From Tatumella saanichensis (lineage in GTDB: Bacteria; Pseudomonadota; Gammaproteobacteria; Enterobacterales; Enterobacteriaceae), in NCBI RefSeq assembly GCF_000439375.1, contig NZ_ATMI01000035.1, forward strand, positions 1-64,000: 64,000 nucleotides of DNA, given 5' to 3'. Positions 28,236 through 40,117 of this stretch are shown piece by piece. Within the stretch, counting starts at the first letter, position 1. The number at the start of each line of letters is the position of its first letter. Both the position numbers and the translations under genes were made by a program. Under the pieces are notes generated by a model. That model was not told the DNA's origin, did no database searches, and saw only the letters and a list, made by a program, of their open reading frames with translations.

Positions 28236-28823
28236 ATGATCAGTCTCTATCTCGCTTCCGGTTCCCCGCGCCGTCAGGAATTACTGACACAACTTGGACT
28301 GCCATTTGAACGACTGAAGGCTGCAGTGGAAGAGTGCCGTCAGCCAGGAGAGGCACCATTAGCCTATGTCTGCCGTTTATCAAAGGAAAAAGCGCTCGCA
28401 GGGGTCGTCATCGCCGCGCAGGATTTACCGGTACTGGGTGCCGATACCATTGTGGTACTGGATGATGAGGTACTGGAAAAACCCCGTGATGCCAGCCATG
28501 CACGGCAGATGCTGTCCGCGCTCTCCGCCAAAACCCATCTAGTGATCACGGCGGTCACCCTTGCCGATCAACAACATCATTTGACCAGTCATGTGTTGAC
28601 CAGGGTCACTTTCCGTCAGCTAAGCGATCAAGATATCAGTGACTACATCGCCAGCGGTGAGCCAATGGATAAAGCCGGTGCGTATGGGATCCAAGGAAAA
28701 GGGGGCTGCTTTGTCCGTCGTATCGAAGGCAGTTACTATGCGGTAGTCGGACTGCCGCTGGTGGAAACCGGCGAGCTATTTGAGACGCTTCAGGCATTGC
28801 GCAGTGAAAAGGGATCAGTATGA
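28236..28823 (+). CDS. yhdE: Maf-like nucleoside triphosphate pyrophosphatase
   Basis: A 195-residue Maf-family enzyme hydrolysing dTTP/UTP and modified nucleotides to monophosphates. Motifs: [12 protein letters not shown] at the N-terminus, [16 protein letters not shown] in the middle, and [12 protein letters not shown] at the end. The start at 28236 follows an AAGGA site. It lies 8 bases after mreD and overlaps rng by four bases (ATGA), so it belongs to the mreBCD-rng transcript. Confidence 0.96.
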   Translation: MISLYLASGSPRRQELLTQLGLPFERLKAAVEECRQPGEAPLAYVCRLSKEKALAGVVIAAQDLPVLGADTIVVLDDEVLEKPRDASHARQMLSALSAKTHLVITAVTLADQQHHLTSHVLTRVTFRQLSDQDISDYIASGEPMDKAGAYGIQGKGGCFVRRIEGSYYAVVGLPLVETGELFETLQALRSEKGSV

Positions 28824-30289
28824 CCGCCGAATTACTTATTAACGTCACGCCCTCAGAAACCCGGGTTGCCTACATTGATGGCGGGGTTTTACAGGAAATT
28901 CATATTGAGCGTGAATCGAAGCGTGGCATTGCCGGCAATATCTATAAAGGGCGGGTCAGCCGGGTATTGCCTGGTATGCAGGCGGCGTTTGTTGATATAG
29001 GGCTGGAAAAAGCCGCTTTCCTCCACGCTTCTGACATTGTACCGCATACCGAGTGTGTGGCCGGTGAGGAGCAGAAAAAATTTCCGGTCCGTGATATCGC
29101 TGAACTGGTCCGTCAGGGACAGGATCTGGTGGTTCAGGTAGTAAAAGACCCTTTAGGCACCAAAGGTGCCCGCCTGACCACGGATATCACGTTGCCTTCC
29201 CGCTATCTGGTGTTTATGCCGGGTGCTTCCCATGTCGGTGTCTCTCAGCGTATTGAAGGGGAGAAAGAGCGTAACCGGTTGAAAAAGGTCGTGGCTGACT
29301 ATTGTGACGAAAACGGCGGATTTATTATCCGTACCGCGGCCGAGGGCGTGGGTGAGCGGGAACTTGCTCAAGATGCCGCTTTCCTCAAGCGCTTGTGGGA
29401 TAAAGTCTCCCGCCGCAAGAAACGCCATCAGACGCGGACCAAGCTTTATGGTGAAGTCGCGTTGGCCCAGCGAGTATTACGGGATTTTGTTGAGGCGGAA
29501 TTAGATCGTATCCGCATAGATTCTCGGCAGACCTATGAAATGCTGTTGGAATTCACCGCTGAATACATGCCGGAGATGACACAGAAGCTGGAACTGTATA
29601 GCGGCAATGCACCAATTTTCGACCTCTTCGATGTCGAAAATGAGATCCAGCGTGCACTGGAACGTAAAGTCGAACTGAAATCCGGCGGCTATCTGATTAT
29701 TGATCAGACCGAAGCGATGACTACGGTAGATATCAACACGGGCGCTTTTGTTGGACATCGTAATCTCGAAGAGACAATTTTTAATACCAACGTTGAAGCG
29801 ACGCAGGCCATTGCCCGTCAGCTGCGATTACGCAATCTGGGTGGCATCATTATTATCGATTTTATCGATATGGCCAGTGATGACCATCGACGCCGAGTAC
29901 TGCATGCACTGGAAACGGCACTGAGTAAAGATCGTGTAAAAACCGGTATCCATGGCTTCTCCGCGCTGGGGCTGGTAGAAATGACCCGAAAACGCACCCG
30001 CGAGAGTCTGGAGCATGTGCTGTGCGGTGGCTGTCCTGCTTGCCAGGGCCGTGGGGCAGTCAAAACGGTGGAAACTGTCTGTTATGAGATCATGCGTGAA
30101 ATAGTCAGAGTGCATTACGCGTATGATACTGATAGCTTCTTGGTGTATACCTCGCCAGCAGTGGCTGAAGCCCTGAAAGGTGAAGAATCTCATGCGTTGG
30201 CGGAACTGGAACTCTTTATCGGCAAACAGGTCAAAATTCAAGCTGAGCCCCTTTATACTCAGGAACAGTTTGACGTCGTCATGATGTAA
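28820..30289 (+). CDS. rng: ribonuclease G
   Basis: A 489-residue endoribonuclease, same length as E. coli RNase G. An S1-like RNA-binding domain (about residues 39-128) precedes the catalytic core, with the magnesium-binding aspartates in M-T-T-V-D-I-N-T-G and I-I-I-D-F-I-D-M. The zinc-link cysteines lie in L-C-G-G-C-P-A-C. It matures the 5' end of 16S rRNA and turns over some mRNAs. The start overlaps the yhdE stop. Confidence 0.98.
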   Translation: MTAELLINVTPSETRVAYIDGGVLQEIHIERESKRGIAGNIYKGRVSRVLPGMQAAFVDIGLEKAAFLHASDIVPHTECVAGEEQKKFPVRDIAELVRQGQDLVVQVVKDPLGTKGARLTTDITLPSRYLVFMPGASHVGVSQRIEGEKERNRLKKVVADYCDENGGFIIRTAAEGVGERELAQDAAFLKRLWDKVSRRKKRHQTRTKLYGEVALAQRVLRDFVEAELDRIRIDSRQTYEMLLEFTAEYMPEMTQKLELYSGNAPIFDLFDVENEIQRALERKVELKSGGYLIIDQTEAMTTVDINTGAFVGHRNLEETIFNTNVEATQAIARQLRLRNLGGIIIIDFIDMASDDHRRRVLHALETALSKDRVKTGIHGFSALGLVEMTRKRTRESLEHVLCGGCPACQGRGAVKTVETVCYEIMREIVRVHYAYDTDSFLVYTSPAVAEALKGEESHALAELELFIGKQVKIQAEPLYTQEQFDVVMM

Positions 30290-30441
30290 CCCCTAATGCG
30301 TGATACGCCGGACCCGGGTGAACCACAAGGATGACGGGCCGGAATTGACCTATACTCTATCAAAGATGGAAAGCTGACGGCGGCCCTCCTGTTTCCTGCG
30401 TTCTCCGTCATCAGTGTTATTCAGTTATCAAGGAGAAGTCT

Positions 30442-33400
30442 GTGAGGCGTTTGACCAGGATATTATCGCTGATCGCCGCTACGATTATCGTCATCATCGC
30501 CTTGCTGATCAGTGGATTACGTCTCCTGATGCCACATATGAACGCCTACCGCAGTGAAGTTCTGTCGGTGGTGTCTTCACTGACTGGTGCACAGATCCAG
30601 GCTGACCAGTTGCGCGGTCGTTGGGAAAATTTTGGTCCGGCTATCGAAGTACGTGGCCTGACATCGACCCTTAGCGACGGTACCTTATTGGACATCGGCC
30701 ATGTGCGTCTGGCATTGGATGTTTGGCAGTCGCTGTTACATGCCCAACTGCAGTTCCGTGATTTGACCTTCTGGCAACTGCATCTCAATATTCCTACTTT
30801 ACCCTCTTCCTCCAAGGAGGATCACCGTTCACTGGGGACCCAGCAATTAGAAAACCTGTTTCTGCGCCGTTTTGATCATTTTATCTTACGTGATAGCAGT
30901 ATCCGTTTTCCGTCGCCCTCCGGCCAGCAAATCCAGTTCACGGTGCCACAGCTGACATGGTTTAACGAGGGCAGTCGCCACCAGGCAGAAGGTGAAGTTA
31001 GCCTCAGTAGCCTTACCGGGCAGCACGGTGCCGCGCAAGTCCGATTAGATTTGAATGATCGTCAGGGGGCTATCGATAATGGTCGTATCTGGTTACAGGC
31101 AGCAGATATCGATGCTCGGCCTTGGCTGGGGCGCTGGATTAAAGATAATACCTCACTGAAAAGTGCCTCTGTCAGCCTGACGGCCTGGGTGAACCTGAAA
31201 AACGGCAGCCTCGACAGTGGTGATCTGATGCTGTCGAAGGGGGGCGCTGAATGGCAGCAAGGACAGCAATCACATCAGCTACAACTGAATAAACTGACGG
31301 CTCATCTGGAAAAATCCGGAAAAGGCTGGGCGCTTTCATTCCCATTGTCAGCGGTTTCCACTGACAATGTCCCCTGGGCACCGGGATACTTTGCGGTGTA
31401 CTGGCAGCCGCAGGTGACTGACCCACTGCAACTGGCCCCTAATTCCGATATTCGTCTGCGGGCAAGCCAGTTGGATCTGGCTCGACTTGATCCATTAATT
31501 CCTCTACTGGCACCGCTTTCACCAGACCTCGCCACCCAATGGCAACAGCTTCAGCCGCGGGGAAAAGTGGATGCTTTGGCAGTGGATTACGATTTGCAGC
31601 ATCCACAGCAGAGCCGCTTCCAAACGAGCTGGTCTGATTTCAGGTGGCAATCTGACCGGCAGTTACCGGCGATCAGCGCCGTTAGCGGGAATGGCAGCGG
31701 ACGTCTGGATCAAGGCCAAGTTTCTGTCAGTGTTGGCGCGCAGTCTGTGACTATGGGTGACTGGTTCCAAGCACCACTTCAAGTCAGTGCTGTCAGCGCT
31801 AATGTCGGTTGGGATATCCGAGATGGAAATCTGTTGCTCACCGGTGACCACATTAGTGCTGAGGCTCGCTCGGTCGCCGCCACCGGTGAGTTTCGTTATC
31901 AGCAGCCACAGAAGGGGGAACCTCGCCTTGATATTTTGGCGGGTATTAATGTCTCTGATGCAGGTGATGCGTGGCGTTATTTCCCGCATAATTTGATGGG
32001 TAAAGAATTGACCGATTATCTGAGTGGGGCGGTAAAAGGGGGAACGACCCGTAATGCCACTTTACTCTTTGCCGGTGATCCTCACCGTTTCCCATTCCGC
32101 CAGCATGACGGAATGTTCCAAGTCAGTGTCCCGTTACGTAACGCGACTTATGCGTTTCAGCCGGACTGGCCCCCCCTGAAAAACCTCGATATCGATCTGA
32201 ACTTCGTGAATGACGGTTTGTGGATGAAAGCACAGAAGGTGGCGCTGGGTAACGCTCAGGCCACCACACTGACCGCAGATATACCCGATTATCGTCAGGA
32301 AAAACTGTTTATCAATGGAGATGTCAGGGGTACTGGCAGTGATATTGGTCACTACTTCCAGCAGACCCCGCTGGCAAAATCACTGGGAGCTGCGCTGGAT
32401 GAAGTTCAGATTAAAGGGCAAGTAGGCGGGCACCTGAATTTGGATATTCCACTCAACGGTAAGCAGGTGACAGCGACCGGCAATGTGGCGATGAACAATA
32501 ACAGCTTATATATCCGCCCCCTGAAAACCACCCTAACCGGTCTGAGCGGAAACTTCCGCTACAAAAACGGGGATCTCGACAGTGATACCTTGGTGGGGAA
32601 GTGGTTTGGTCAGCCGGTGAGTCTTAATTTTACGACCCGTGAGCAGTCTGATGATTTCGCTGTGGATGTCGGCCTGGAAGGTAATTGGTCAGCGGCGGCA
32701 GTTACGCAGCTACCTGCGTCTTTGCGTTCACATCTCGGCGGCCTGCTACCCTGGCAGGGCAAAGTGGCGATCACCCTGCCATACCACGGTGAAGCCAGTT
32801 ATCAGGTTACCGTCAACGGTGATGCCAGGGAAGTAAGTAGTCGCTTACCTTCACCATTGGCTAAATTTGCAGGGACGGCATTTCCGTTTGATGTTAGCGT
32901 AAAAGGTGATTTGCAGCATTTCATGCTGACCGGTCATGCCGGTGGCGATCAGGCTTTCAGCAGCCGCTGGCTGTTATCCCCTCAACTGCGTCTTGACCGC
33001 GGACAATGGCAAAGCCAGACCCACAGCATTCCGGCACTACCGGCTGAAGATTCGATGGTCCTCAATCTACCGGCGTTGCAAGGGGAAGAGTGGCTCAGCC
33101 TGTTCAGTGGCCCAAAAAGTGAGGGCAATGCCCTACGGCAGAACAGCAGCCATTTTAGCCTACCAGGCAATATTCGCCTGCATACTCCAGCATTGACGCT
33201 GGCGGGGCAACGCTGGAATGATCTAACCGTGATACTGTCCCAGTTGTTGTCAGGAGAATCACGCATTACGGCACAAGGTAAAGAAATCCGCGGCAGTCTA
33301 CAGATCAAGCCGCGCCAACCGTGGCAATTGGCCCTTGATTATCTTTATTATAATCCGCAGTGGGGAGGCAAAAGCAGTCATCCCGCACAGCAGATGCCAA

Positions 33401-34245
33401 CTGTCGTGAATTTCAGCGGCTGGCCAGCCTTAGGGTTTGCGTGCCGTCAGTGCTGGCTGGCCGGACAGAACTTCGGCAAAATCGCAGGCCGTCTGACGCC
33501 GACCGGAAATAAGTTAGTGCTTACTAATGGTCTTGTCCAGGCCGGACAAACCCGTTTGACCGCACAGGGTGAATGGGAACAGCTGGGAGACCACGCACGT
33601 ACCGCCCTTAAAGGGGAAATTCACAGCGATAATATCAGTCAAACCACTCAATGGTTCGGGGTCAGTTCACCGTTGGCGGAAGCACCGGTGACGCTGAACT
33701 ATGATCTTCACTGGCACAATCAGCCTTGGCAGCCAGACCTGCCAACACTCAGTGGCTTACTTAGCTTCAATGCCGGTAAAGGGGTAGTTACCGATGTGGA
33801 CACTGGCGCTGCAGGGCGGATCCTGCGTCTGGTCAGTATTGATGCGTTGCTGCGCAAATTGCGGTTTGATTTCAGCGACAGCTTTAACAGTAAAGGATTC
33901 TATTTTGATTCTGTGAAAGGGACTGCCTGGATTGAAAACGGGGTACTACGCACCGATAATTCAGTGATGGATGGTCTAGAAGCAGATATCGCCCTGAGCG
34001 GTAAGGCCGATCTGGTGCAAAGGACCCTGGACTTCGATGCCGCCATTACGCCGGAACTTTCTGCTTCTGTGGGGGTTGCCACCGCTTTTGTGATCAACCC
34101 GGTGGTTGGCGTGGCAGTGTATGCGGCGAGTAAAGCGCTCGGACCGTTGTGGAGTAAGATCGCTCTACTGCGCTACCATATCGGCGGGACATTGGATACG
34201 CCAGAAATTAAAGAAGTTTTACGTCAGACACGACGCGGCAGCTGA
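30442..34245 (+). CDS. yhdP: AsmA-like envelope protein YhdP (phospholipid transport)
   Basis: A 1267-residue protein anchored in the inner membrane by an N-terminal helix (about residues 9-30), with the rest spanning the periplasm as a repeated beta-rich structure of the AsmA/TamB type. The C-terminal segment with I-L-R-L-V-S-I-D-A-L-L-R-K-L-R-F-D-F is the most conserved part. Together with TamB and YdbH it moves phospholipids to the outer membrane. The start is GTG, 8-10 bases after AAGGAG. Length is within one residue of the E. coli protein. Confidence 0.96.
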   Translation: MRRLTRILSLIAATIIVIIALLISGLRLLMPHMNAYRSEVLSVVSSLTGAQIQADQLRGRWENFGPAIEVRGLTSTLSDGTLLDIGHVRLALDVWQSLLHAQLQFRDLTFWQLHLNIPTLPSSSKEDHRSLGTQQLENLFLRRFDHFILRDSSIRFPSPSGQQIQFTVPQLTWFNEGSRHQAEGEVSLSSLTGQHGAAQVRLDLNDRQGAIDNGRIWLQAADIDARPWLGRWIKDNTSLKSASVSLTAWVNLKNGSLDSGDLMLSKGGAEWQQGQQSHQLQLNKLTAHLEKSGKGWALSFPLSAVSTDNVPWAPGYFAVYWQPQVTDPLQLAPNSDIRLRASQLDLARLDPLIPLLAPLSPDLATQWQQLQPRGKVDALAVDYDLQHPQQSRFQTSWSDFRWQSDRQLPAISAVSGNGSGRLDQGQVSVSVGAQSVTMGDWFQAPLQVSAVSANVGWDIRDGNLLLTGDHISAEARSVAATGEFRYQQPQKGEPRLDILAGINVSDAGDAWRYFPHNLMGKELTDYLSGAVKGGTTRNATLLFAGDPHRFPFRQHDGMFQVSVPLRNATYAFQPDWPPLKNLDIDLNFVNDGLWMKAQKVALGNAQATTLTADIPDYRQEKLFINGDVRGTGSDIGHYFQQTPLAKSLGAALDEVQIKGQVGGHLNLDIPLNGKQVTATGNVAMNNNSLYIRPLKTTLTGLSGNFRYKNGDLDSDTLVGKWFGQPVSLNFTTREQSDDFAVDVGLEGNWSAAAVTQLPASLRSHLGGLLPWQGKVAITLPYHGEASYQVTVNGDAREVSSRLPSPLAKFAGTAFPFDVSVKGDLQHFMLTGHAGGDQAFSSRWLLSPQLRLDRGQWQSQTHSIPALPAEDSMVLNLPALQGEEWLSLFSGPKSEGNALRQNSSHFSLPGNIRLHTPALTLAGQRWNDLTVILSQLLSGESRITAQGKEIRGSLQIKPRQPWQLALDYLYYNPQWGGKSSHPAQQMPTVVNFSGWPALGFACRQCWLAGQNFGKIAGRLTPTGNKLVLTNGLVQAGQTRLTAQGEWEQLGDHARTALKGEIHSDNISQTTQWFGVSSPLAEAPVTLNYDLHWHNQPWQPDLPTLSGLLSFNAGKGVVTDVDTGAAGRILRLVSIDALLRKLRFDFSDSFNSKGFYFDSVKGTAWIENGVLRTDNSVMDGLEADIALSGKADLVQRTLDFDAAITPELSASVGVATAFVINPVVGVAVYAASKALGPLWSKIALLRYHIGGTLDTPEIKEVLRQTRRGS

Positions 34246-34314
34246 TCCCTGATTTGACGCCAATACAGAATTACCGCAGGCTATAACCAAACGCGATAAC
34301 ACGAGTGAGAACCC

Positions 34315-35760
34315 ATGACACTGAATCTGGTAAGTGAGCAGTTACTAGCTGCTAATAATATTAAACAGCAGGACCTGTCTGCTCTGTTAGGCCAGCTTTC
34401 AGAACGCCGCCTGGATTACGGTGACCTCTATTTCCAGTCGAGCTACCACGAATCCTGGGGACTGGAAGACAGCATCATCAAAGAAGGCTCTTGGAATATT
34501 GATCAGGGTGTAGGCATCCGTGCCATCAGTGGCGAAAAAACTGGATTTGCCTATGCGGACCAGATCACTCTTAATGCTCTACACCAGAGTGCTGAAGCGG
34601 CACGCAGTATTGTCCGTGAACAGGGTGATGGTAAGGCTAGAACCTTAGCAGGGGTACAGCATCATCCTCTGTATGCAGCCGTAAACCCGTTGGATAGCCT
34701 GAACCGCGAAGATAAAATCGCGCTGCTCCACCGTGTTGATAAAGTGGCTCGAGCCGAAGACGCCCGAGTCCAGGAAGTCAGCGCCAGCCTGAGTGGAGTC
34801 TATGAACAGGTACTGGTGGCGGCCACCGACGGAACGCTCGCGGCAGACATCCGCCCGCTGGTCAGACTCTCTGTTAGTGTGTTAGTAGAAGATCAGGGTA
34901 AACGTGAACGCGGGGCCAGTGGCGGCGGTGGCCGTTTTGGTTACGAGTTTTTCTTAGCAGATGAGCACGGTGAAGTCCGAGCCGATGCGTGGGCGAAAGA
35001 GGCGGTTCGTATGGCACTGGTCAATCTGTCTGCCGTTGCGGCACCGGCAGGCACCCTGCCAGTGGTACTGGGCGCTGGCTGGCCGGGTGTATTATTACAC
35101 GAAGCGGTGGGTCACGGCCTGGAAGGTGACTTTAACCGTCGCGGTACCTCTATGTTCAGCGGTCAGATGGGTAAGCCGGTAGCTTCTGAGCTTTGTACGG
35201 TAGTGGACGATGGAACCCTTGAGGGACTGCGCGGTTCATTGGCTATCGATGACGAAGGGGTGCCGGGACAATATAACGTATTGATAGAAAATGGTATTTT
35301 AAAAGGCTATCTGCAGGATAAGCTGAATGCACGGTTGATGGGCGTGGCGCCGACCGGAAACGGTCGTCGCGAATCCTATGCCAACCTGCCGATGCCACGC
35401 ATGACCAATACCTATATGCTGGGCGGGAAATCGACGCCGCAGGAAATCATCGAAAGTGTCGACTACGGGCTGTATGCGCCAAATTTTGGTGGCGGCCAGG
35501 TGGATATCACTTCCGGTAAATTTGTGTTCTCGACGTCAGAAGCTTATTTGATCGAGAAAGGGAAAATTACCAAACCGGTGAAGGGGGCAACTCTGATCGG
35601 TTCCGGTATCGAAGCCATGCAGCAGATTTCGATGGTGGGTAATGACCTGGCATTGGACAAAGGAGTGGGCGTCTGTGGTAAAGATGGCCAGAGTGTTCCG
35701 GTTGGGGTCGGTCAGCCGACACTCAAACTGGACAAACTGACGGTCGGCGGAACCGCCTGA
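34315..35760 (+). CDS. tldD: metalloprotease TldD
   Basis: A 481-residue subunit of the TldD/TldE zinc protease that processes microcin precursors and CcdA. The zinc site H-E-x3-H ([13 protein letters not shown]) is present near residue 265, with the downstream G-T-S-M-F loop. The partner TldE (PmbA) is encoded elsewhere in enterobacteria. It follows yhdP by 69 bases in the usual order. Confidence 0.97.
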   Translation: MTLNLVSEQLLAANNIKQQDLSALLGQLSERRLDYGDLYFQSSYHESWGLEDSIIKEGSWNIDQGVGIRAISGEKTGFAYADQITLNALHQSAEAARSIVREQGDGKARTLAGVQHHPLYAAVNPLDSLNREDKIALLHRVDKVARAEDARVQEVSASLSGVYEQVLVAATDGTLAADIRPLVRLSVSVLVEDQGKRERGASGGGGRFGYEFFLADEHGEVRADAWAKEAVRMALVNLSAVAAPAGTLPVVLGAGWPGVLLHEAVGHGLEGDFNRRGTSMFSGQMGKPVASELCTVVDDGTLEGLRGSLAIDDEGVPGQYNVLIENGILKGYLQDKLNARLMGVAPTGNGRRESYANLPMPRMTNTYMLGGKSTPQEIIESVDYGLYAPNFGGGQVDITSGKFVFSTSEAYLIEKGKITKPVKGATLIGSGIEAMQQISMVGNDLALDKGVGVCGKDGQSVPVGVGQPTLKLDKLTVGGTA

Positions 35761-35775
35761 TCGTTTACTCTGCTC

Positions 35776-35797
35776 CGCACAGCCTGCAGGCTGTGCG
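35776..35797. terminator. hairpin between tldD and aaeR
   Basis: A perfect 22-base palindrome (9-base stem CGCACAGCC, 4-base loop) in the 39-base gap between convergent tldD and aaeR, followed by TTCTATTTC on the plus strand. A bidirectional terminator is likely although the T run is weak. Confidence 0.6.
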
Positions 35798-35799
35798 TT

Positions 35800-36720
35800 C
35801 TATTTCCGCCCGCTGTATTCCTGATAGCGGGTAGCCATTTCGCTGAAATAATCTGTCAGATAATCAATACAGACCTGCACCTTGAGGGGCAAATTTTTCC
35901 TCTCGGTATACAGTGCATACACCGGCCTTGGTTGGGTCAAATAGTTCGGATAGAGGATCTCTATCTCTCCGCGGTTAATCTCATCCAGTACCCACATCAG
36001 TGGCATATAGGCAATTCCCGACCCCGCTTTCAACCAGCCAATCAGGGTTAGAGGGTCATTGGTGGACAATCGTCCTTTGGGGGCCAGAGAGATGGTCTGA
36101 CCATCAGGGGCGCTGAGTCCGAACTCGTTGTAAGGGTAGACGCTGTATTCCAACCAGACATCCTGCGGCAGATCGTCTGGCCGTGCGGGTAAGTCGCTCC
36201 ACCCAGAGAAATGTGTCGAAGCGCAGAGCACCATCGGCATACTGCCCAGTTGTCGCGAAAAAAGCGCCGAATTCTCCAAGTTACCGGAGCGGATCACCAG
36301 ATCCAGTCCGTGAGCAATCAGGTCCGGAGGAGGGTTGCCGGTGATCAGGTTGACACTCATCCCCGGATAATCCTTTAACAGCCGTGCAGTCATCGGAGCC
36401 AGTATATTTTGTGCCAAGGTAGTGGTACTGCCGATACGCACTGTGCCAATCGGTGTGTGGTTAAATGCGTAGAGTTGTTCGTGGACCTGAGCCGCTTCGC
36501 TGAGCATTCTGCGGCAGCCCTGATAGTAGATCCGGCCAGCTTCCGTCAGTCCGAGGCTACGGGTACTGCGGTTCAGCAGCTTGATCTGCAACTCATCCTC
36601 CAGTTTCGCGATGGTCTGACTGACTGATGAGACACTGAGGTGTAGCTGGCGGGCGGCGGCGGTAAAAGAACCCAGATCCACGACTCGGGCAAATACCGAC
36701 ATACCTTTTAATCGTTCCAT
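35800..36720 (-). CDS. aaeR: LysR-type regulator AaeR
   Basis: A 306-residue LysR regulator. The N-terminal helix-turn-helix (about 18-38: F-T-A-A-A-R-Q-L-H-L-S-V-S-S-V-S-Q-T-I) is followed by an effector domain. The start at 36720 was chosen because it gives the standard M-E-R-L-K-G-M-S-V-F-A-R-V-V-D. It is divergent from aaeXAB and, as in E. coli, should activate that operon when aromatic carboxylic acids such as p-hydroxybenzoate are present. Homology to the same gene in the same place makes the assignment firm. Confidence 0.93.
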   Translation of the reverse strand: MERLKGMSVFARVVDLGSFTAAARQLHLSVSSVSQTIAKLEDELQIKLLNRSTRSLGLTEAGRIYYQGCRRMLSEAAQVHEQLYAFNHTPIGTVRIGSTTTLAQNILAPMTARLLKDYPGMSVNLITGNPPPDLIAHGLDLVIRSGNLENSALFSRQLGSMPMVLCASTHFSGWSDLPARPDDLPQDVWLEYSVYPYNEFGLSAPDGQTISLAPKGRLSTNDPLTLIGWLKAGSGIAYMPLMWVLDEINRGEIEILYPNYLTQPRPVYALYTERKNLPLKVQVCIDYLTDYFSEMATRYQEYSGRK

Positions 36721-36973
36721 TATTAACTCCTGCTTAAAAGTGATTTGTGTCACATTTTGTAGAAAACTAACTATCAGACACGTTACTATAGTGCCATCGC
36801 GTCGATAATTTATGTGCGGCAAACAAGTCTGAAAATATATACTCATCACTTTTGCAGGCACTGGCTGTGTGATTCACCCGCCATCAGGTGACGTTCATCC
36901 TGATGTTGATGGCTTCTGTTGTTATTCGGCATCCTTGCTGTAAGTACAGGGCTTTGATTCCAAAGGATTTTTA
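36721..36973. promoter_or_regulatory. aaeR-aaeX divergent control region
   Basis: A 253-base gap between divergent aaeR and aaeX. It must hold the promoters of both and the AaeR binding sites; LysR sites have the T-N11-A form, but several candidates occur and I cannot choose one. Confidence 0.5.
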
Positions 36974-37177
36974 ATGAGTGTTCATCCGGTACTGGTTATT
37001 TTCGGGCTCTCGTTCCCGCCCGTTTTTGTTGAACTAATATTGTCACTGTTGCTGTTCTGGATAGTGAAAAGAATACTGACGCCCACCGGCATCTACGACT
37101 TGGTCTGGCACCCGTCACTTTTTAACACTGCTCTGTATTGCTGTGTCTTTTATCTTGTTTCCAGTTTAATGGTCTGA
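36974..37177 (+). CDS. aaeX: AaeX, small inner-membrane protein
   Basis: A 67-residue DUF1656 protein with two hydrophobic helices ([15 protein letters not shown] and [12 protein letters not shown]). It is the first gene of the aaeXAB operon and probably helps assemble the pump; its exact role is not known. It is 7 bases before aaeA. Confidence 0.92.
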   Translation: MSVHPVLVIFGLSFPPVFVELILSLLLFWIVKRILTPTGIYDLVWHPSLFNTALYCCVFYLVSSLMV

Positions 37178-37184
37178 GGTTTCA

Positions 37185-38117
37185 GTGAAAACGCTAATAA
37201 AAAAAGTCTCCCGCTATGCGATCACCCTGATCTTGGTCGTCATTGCTGTCATGATTATATTCCGCGCTTGGGTCTATTACACCGAGTCTCCATGGACCCG
37301 CGATGCAAAATTTGCCGCTGATGTCGTGGCTATCTCGCCGGATGTCACTGGTCTTATCACCGATGTGAAGGTGTACGACAACCAATTCGTTAAACAGGGA
37401 CAAACGCTCTTCGAAATCGATCGTCCCCGCTTCCAGGAAGCTTTGAATGAAGCTCAGGCTAATGTCGATTATTATCAGTCTGTGGTGAACGAAAAACGTC
37501 GTGAAGCTGCTCGCCGTAATCAGTTAGGCAGCGTTGCACTTTCCAAAGAGGCTGTAGAACAGGCAAACAACACCCTCCAGACCAGTGAGCAACAACTGGC
37601 ACAGGCGACTGCTGCCCGCGACTTGGCGCAGATTGACCTGAACCGTACCGACGTTAAAGCCCCAGCAGACGGATGGGTGACTAACCTTAACGTCTATGGT
37701 GGAGAATTTATTAATCGTGGCTCTGTGGCAGTGGCGCTGGTAAAAGCTCAGACGTTCTATGTACTGGCCTATATGGAAGAAACTAAGTTACACGGGGTCA
37801 GACCTGGTGATCGTGCCGAAATCACACCGCTCGGCAGTAACACGGAGCTTAGAGGGTCTGTTGACAGCATCGCCGCCGGCGTGACCAATAGCAGCAGCAG
37901 CGTCGATTCGAAAGGTATGGCAACCGTGGATTCGAACCTGGAGTGGGTGCGTTTAGCACAACGTGTTCCAGTGCGTATTCACCTCGACCAGCAACCGGGA
38001 AACCATTATCCGGCGGGTACCACGGCGACAGTGGTTGTTACTGGGGATAAAGATCGTCCGCAGCAAAAACCAAACCCGATCTCTGACTTTCTCAACCGAA
38101 TGCGCGAGTTTGGTTGA
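37185..38117 (+). CDS. aaeA: aromatic carboxylic acid efflux adaptor AaeA
   Basis: A 310-residue membrane fusion protein of the HlyD/EmrA type. A single N-terminal helix (about 10-32) precedes a biotinyl-lipoyl half ([13 protein letters not shown]), a coiled coil (about 80-150) and a beta-barrel. It bridges AaeB to the periplasm. The start is GTG with GAGG about 5 bases upstream. The length is the same as in E. coli. Confidence 0.95.
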   Translation: MKTLIKKVSRYAITLILVVIAVMIIFRAWVYYTESPWTRDAKFAADVVAISPDVTGLITDVKVYDNQFVKQGQTLFEIDRPRFQEALNEAQANVDYYQSVVNEKRREAARRNQLGSVALSKEAVEQANNTLQTSEQQLAQATAARDLAQIDLNRTDVKAPADGWVTNLNVYGGEFINRGSVAVALVKAQTFYVLAYMEETKLHGVRPGDRAEITPLGSNTELRGSVDSIAAGVTNSSSSVDSKGMATVDSNLEWVRLAQRVPVRIHLDQQPGNHYPAGTTATVVVTGDKDRPQQKPNPISDFLNRMREFG

Positions 38118-40084
38118 TTGTGGGGGGCGTGATCCAATTCTTGCGCTTCCCAGTTAAGCTGACGTTTGCCGTCCTGCTGGCTATGCTACTGGGGTTCTAC
38201 TGTAATCTGGAGACCCCACGTTGGGCGGTGATGACGGCTGCGATTGTTGCCGGAGGGCAGGCCTTTGCCACTGGCGGAGATCCCTATTCCGGAGCCCTTC
38301 GTCATCGCGGGATATTGCGAGTTATCGGGACCTTCCTTGGCTGTATCGCGGTACTGATCATTATGATCTTCACCGTGCGCGCTCCGCTGCTGATGTTGAT
38401 GTTGTGCTGCGCATGGGCGGGTATCTGTGTCTGGCTCTCTTCTCTGATCCGAGCTGAAAATGCCTATGCATTAGGGTTAGCTGGCTATACTGCATTAATC
38501 ATCGTTGTCAGTGTCAGTGCCACTGACTCAATCGGGCTGGTGCCGCGTTTCGCGGTGGAACGTTGCAGCGAAATTATTATCGGTATTGTTTGTGTCATTA
38601 TCGCCGACATTCTTTTTTCCCCACGATCGATTAAGAAAGTGATCGATCAGGAAGTGGAATCGCTGTTGATCGGCCAGTATCAGTTGCTGCAGCAATGTAT
38701 AAGAGGTGCCGATAAAGACGAACTGGACAAAAGTTGGGCTGCTTTAGTACGCCGTACCAGCGGTTTGGGCAGTATGCGTCAACAGTTACGTATGGAATCC
38801 CTGCACTGGCATCGCTCCCGTCGCCGCATGAAAATGATCAATACCTTGTCGCTGACGATGATCACCCAGGCAGTAGAGATTTTTTTGATCAAAAATTCAC
38901 AGAAAACCTATATCCCAGATGCCTATTTTGAGGTCATTAATCAGGACGTCAGTAACTTTGATGAATTGTATAAGCAGCTAAAAGCCTTGCGACGGCTGAT
39001 CCCGATTACCCGTCACGGTCAAACTCCGGAAAACATCAGTACTTGGATTGGGGCTGCCAGCGAATATCTAGTGCTGCTGAAAGGCTTACAGACCAATGCC
39101 CGTATCAGCCATATTGAAGAAGCGATCTTACAGCGTGAAGTCGTGGTCCAGGTTGGCTCTGCTGAAACCCACCCCGCGATGATCAACGGTATCCGCACCT
39201 TTGTCGCCACCGCCACGGGTTCACTTATTTGGTTATATACTGGCTGGAATGCAGGCAGTGCCTGTATGGTTATGCTGGCGGTGATCACCGCGCTGGCGAT
39301 GCGCATGCCCAATCCGCTTATGTTGGCGAAAGATTTCTTGTACGGGATGACGGTCGCAATCCCAGTGGGTGCGCTCTACTATATGTTCCTGATGCCGGAA
39401 ACCCAGCAAAGCGTTTTCTTACTCTGTCTGATCATGGGCGCGATGGCATTTATTGCAGGTATTTTTATTCAGCGACGACAGATAGGCACCCTCGGTGCAT
39501 TTGTCGGAACCCTCAATATTATTGTCCTCAGCAACCCAATGAGTTTTGCGATCAATACGTTCCTCGATAGTGCTCTAGGTCAGGTGATCGGCTGTTTTCT
39601 GGCAATGATGGTAATATTACTGATCCGCGATAAATCCAAAGCTCGTACCGGCAGAAAAATCTTTAATCGTCTGATGTATGCAGCGGTATCGGCATTAACC
39701 ACTAATCCAGAAAGACGGCGTGAGAACCATTTACCAGCACTCTACCAGCAACTATTTTTATTGTTGAAGCTGTTCCCAGGAGATATTAATAAATATCGTC
39801 TAGCCCTGATGTTAATCATTAGCCATCAGCGTTTACGCCGCGCCAATATTCCTCACAATGAAGAATTGTCAGAGTTTCATCGACAACTTCGTCTTACCGG
39901 TGATCGAGTGATTTCGGCACACAATGATGAAAAGCGGCAATATTATTATCAGCGACTCTTAAAAGAGCTCAATATTTATCAGGAGAAGCTTCATCAGTAT
40001 TCGGTACCGTTGTCTGTGACTGAACCGGTACGTCGTCTAGAAGATATTTTGACCCGCTATCAGAGCACGATCATCGATCTTTAA
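38114..40084 (+). CDS. aaeB: aromatic carboxylic acid efflux pump AaeB
   Basis: A 656-residue inner-membrane pump of the FUSC/AaeB family, with two blocks of about five to six helices separated by a cytoplasmic region. Landmarks: [14 protein letters not shown] near the start and F-A-V-E-R-C-S-E-I in block one. With AaeA it exports p-hydroxybenzoate and related acids, acting as a relief valve. The start is a TTG overlapping the aaeA stop (TTGA); a GTG at 38120 two codons later is equally possible. Confidence 0.94.
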   Translation: MIVGGVIQFLRFPVKLTFAVLLAMLLGFYCNLETPRWAVMTAAIVAGGQAFATGGDPYSGALRHRGILRVIGTFLGCIAVLIIMIFTVRAPLLMLMLCCAWAGICVWLSSLIRAENAYALGLAGYTALIIVVSVSATDSIGLVPRFAVERCSEIIIGIVCVIIADILFSPRSIKKVIDQEVESLLIGQYQLLQQCIRGADKDELDKSWAALVRRTSGLGSMRQQLRMESLHWHRSRRRMKMINTLSLTMITQAVEIFLIKNSQKTYIPDAYFEVINQDVSNFDELYKQLKALRRLIPITRHGQTPENISTWIGAASEYLVLLKGLQTNARISHIEEAILQREVVVQVGSAETHPAMINGIRTFVATATGSLIWLYTGWNAGSACMVMLAVITALAMRMPNPLMLAKDFLYGMTVAIPVGALYYMFLMPETQQSVFLLCLIMGAMAFIAGIFIQRRQIGTLGAFVGTLNIIVLSNPMSFAINTFLDSALGQVIGCFLAMMVILLIRDKSKARTGRKIFNRLMYAAVSALTTNPERRRENHLPALYQQLFLLLKLFPGDINKYRLALMLIISHQRLRRANIPHNEELSEFHRQLRLTGDRVISAHNDEKRQYYYQRLLKELNIYQEKLHQYSVPLSVTEPVRRLEDILTRYQSTIIDL

Positions 40085-40117
40085 TCCCACCCGCCCACTC
40101 ATTATTTGATTATCGAT

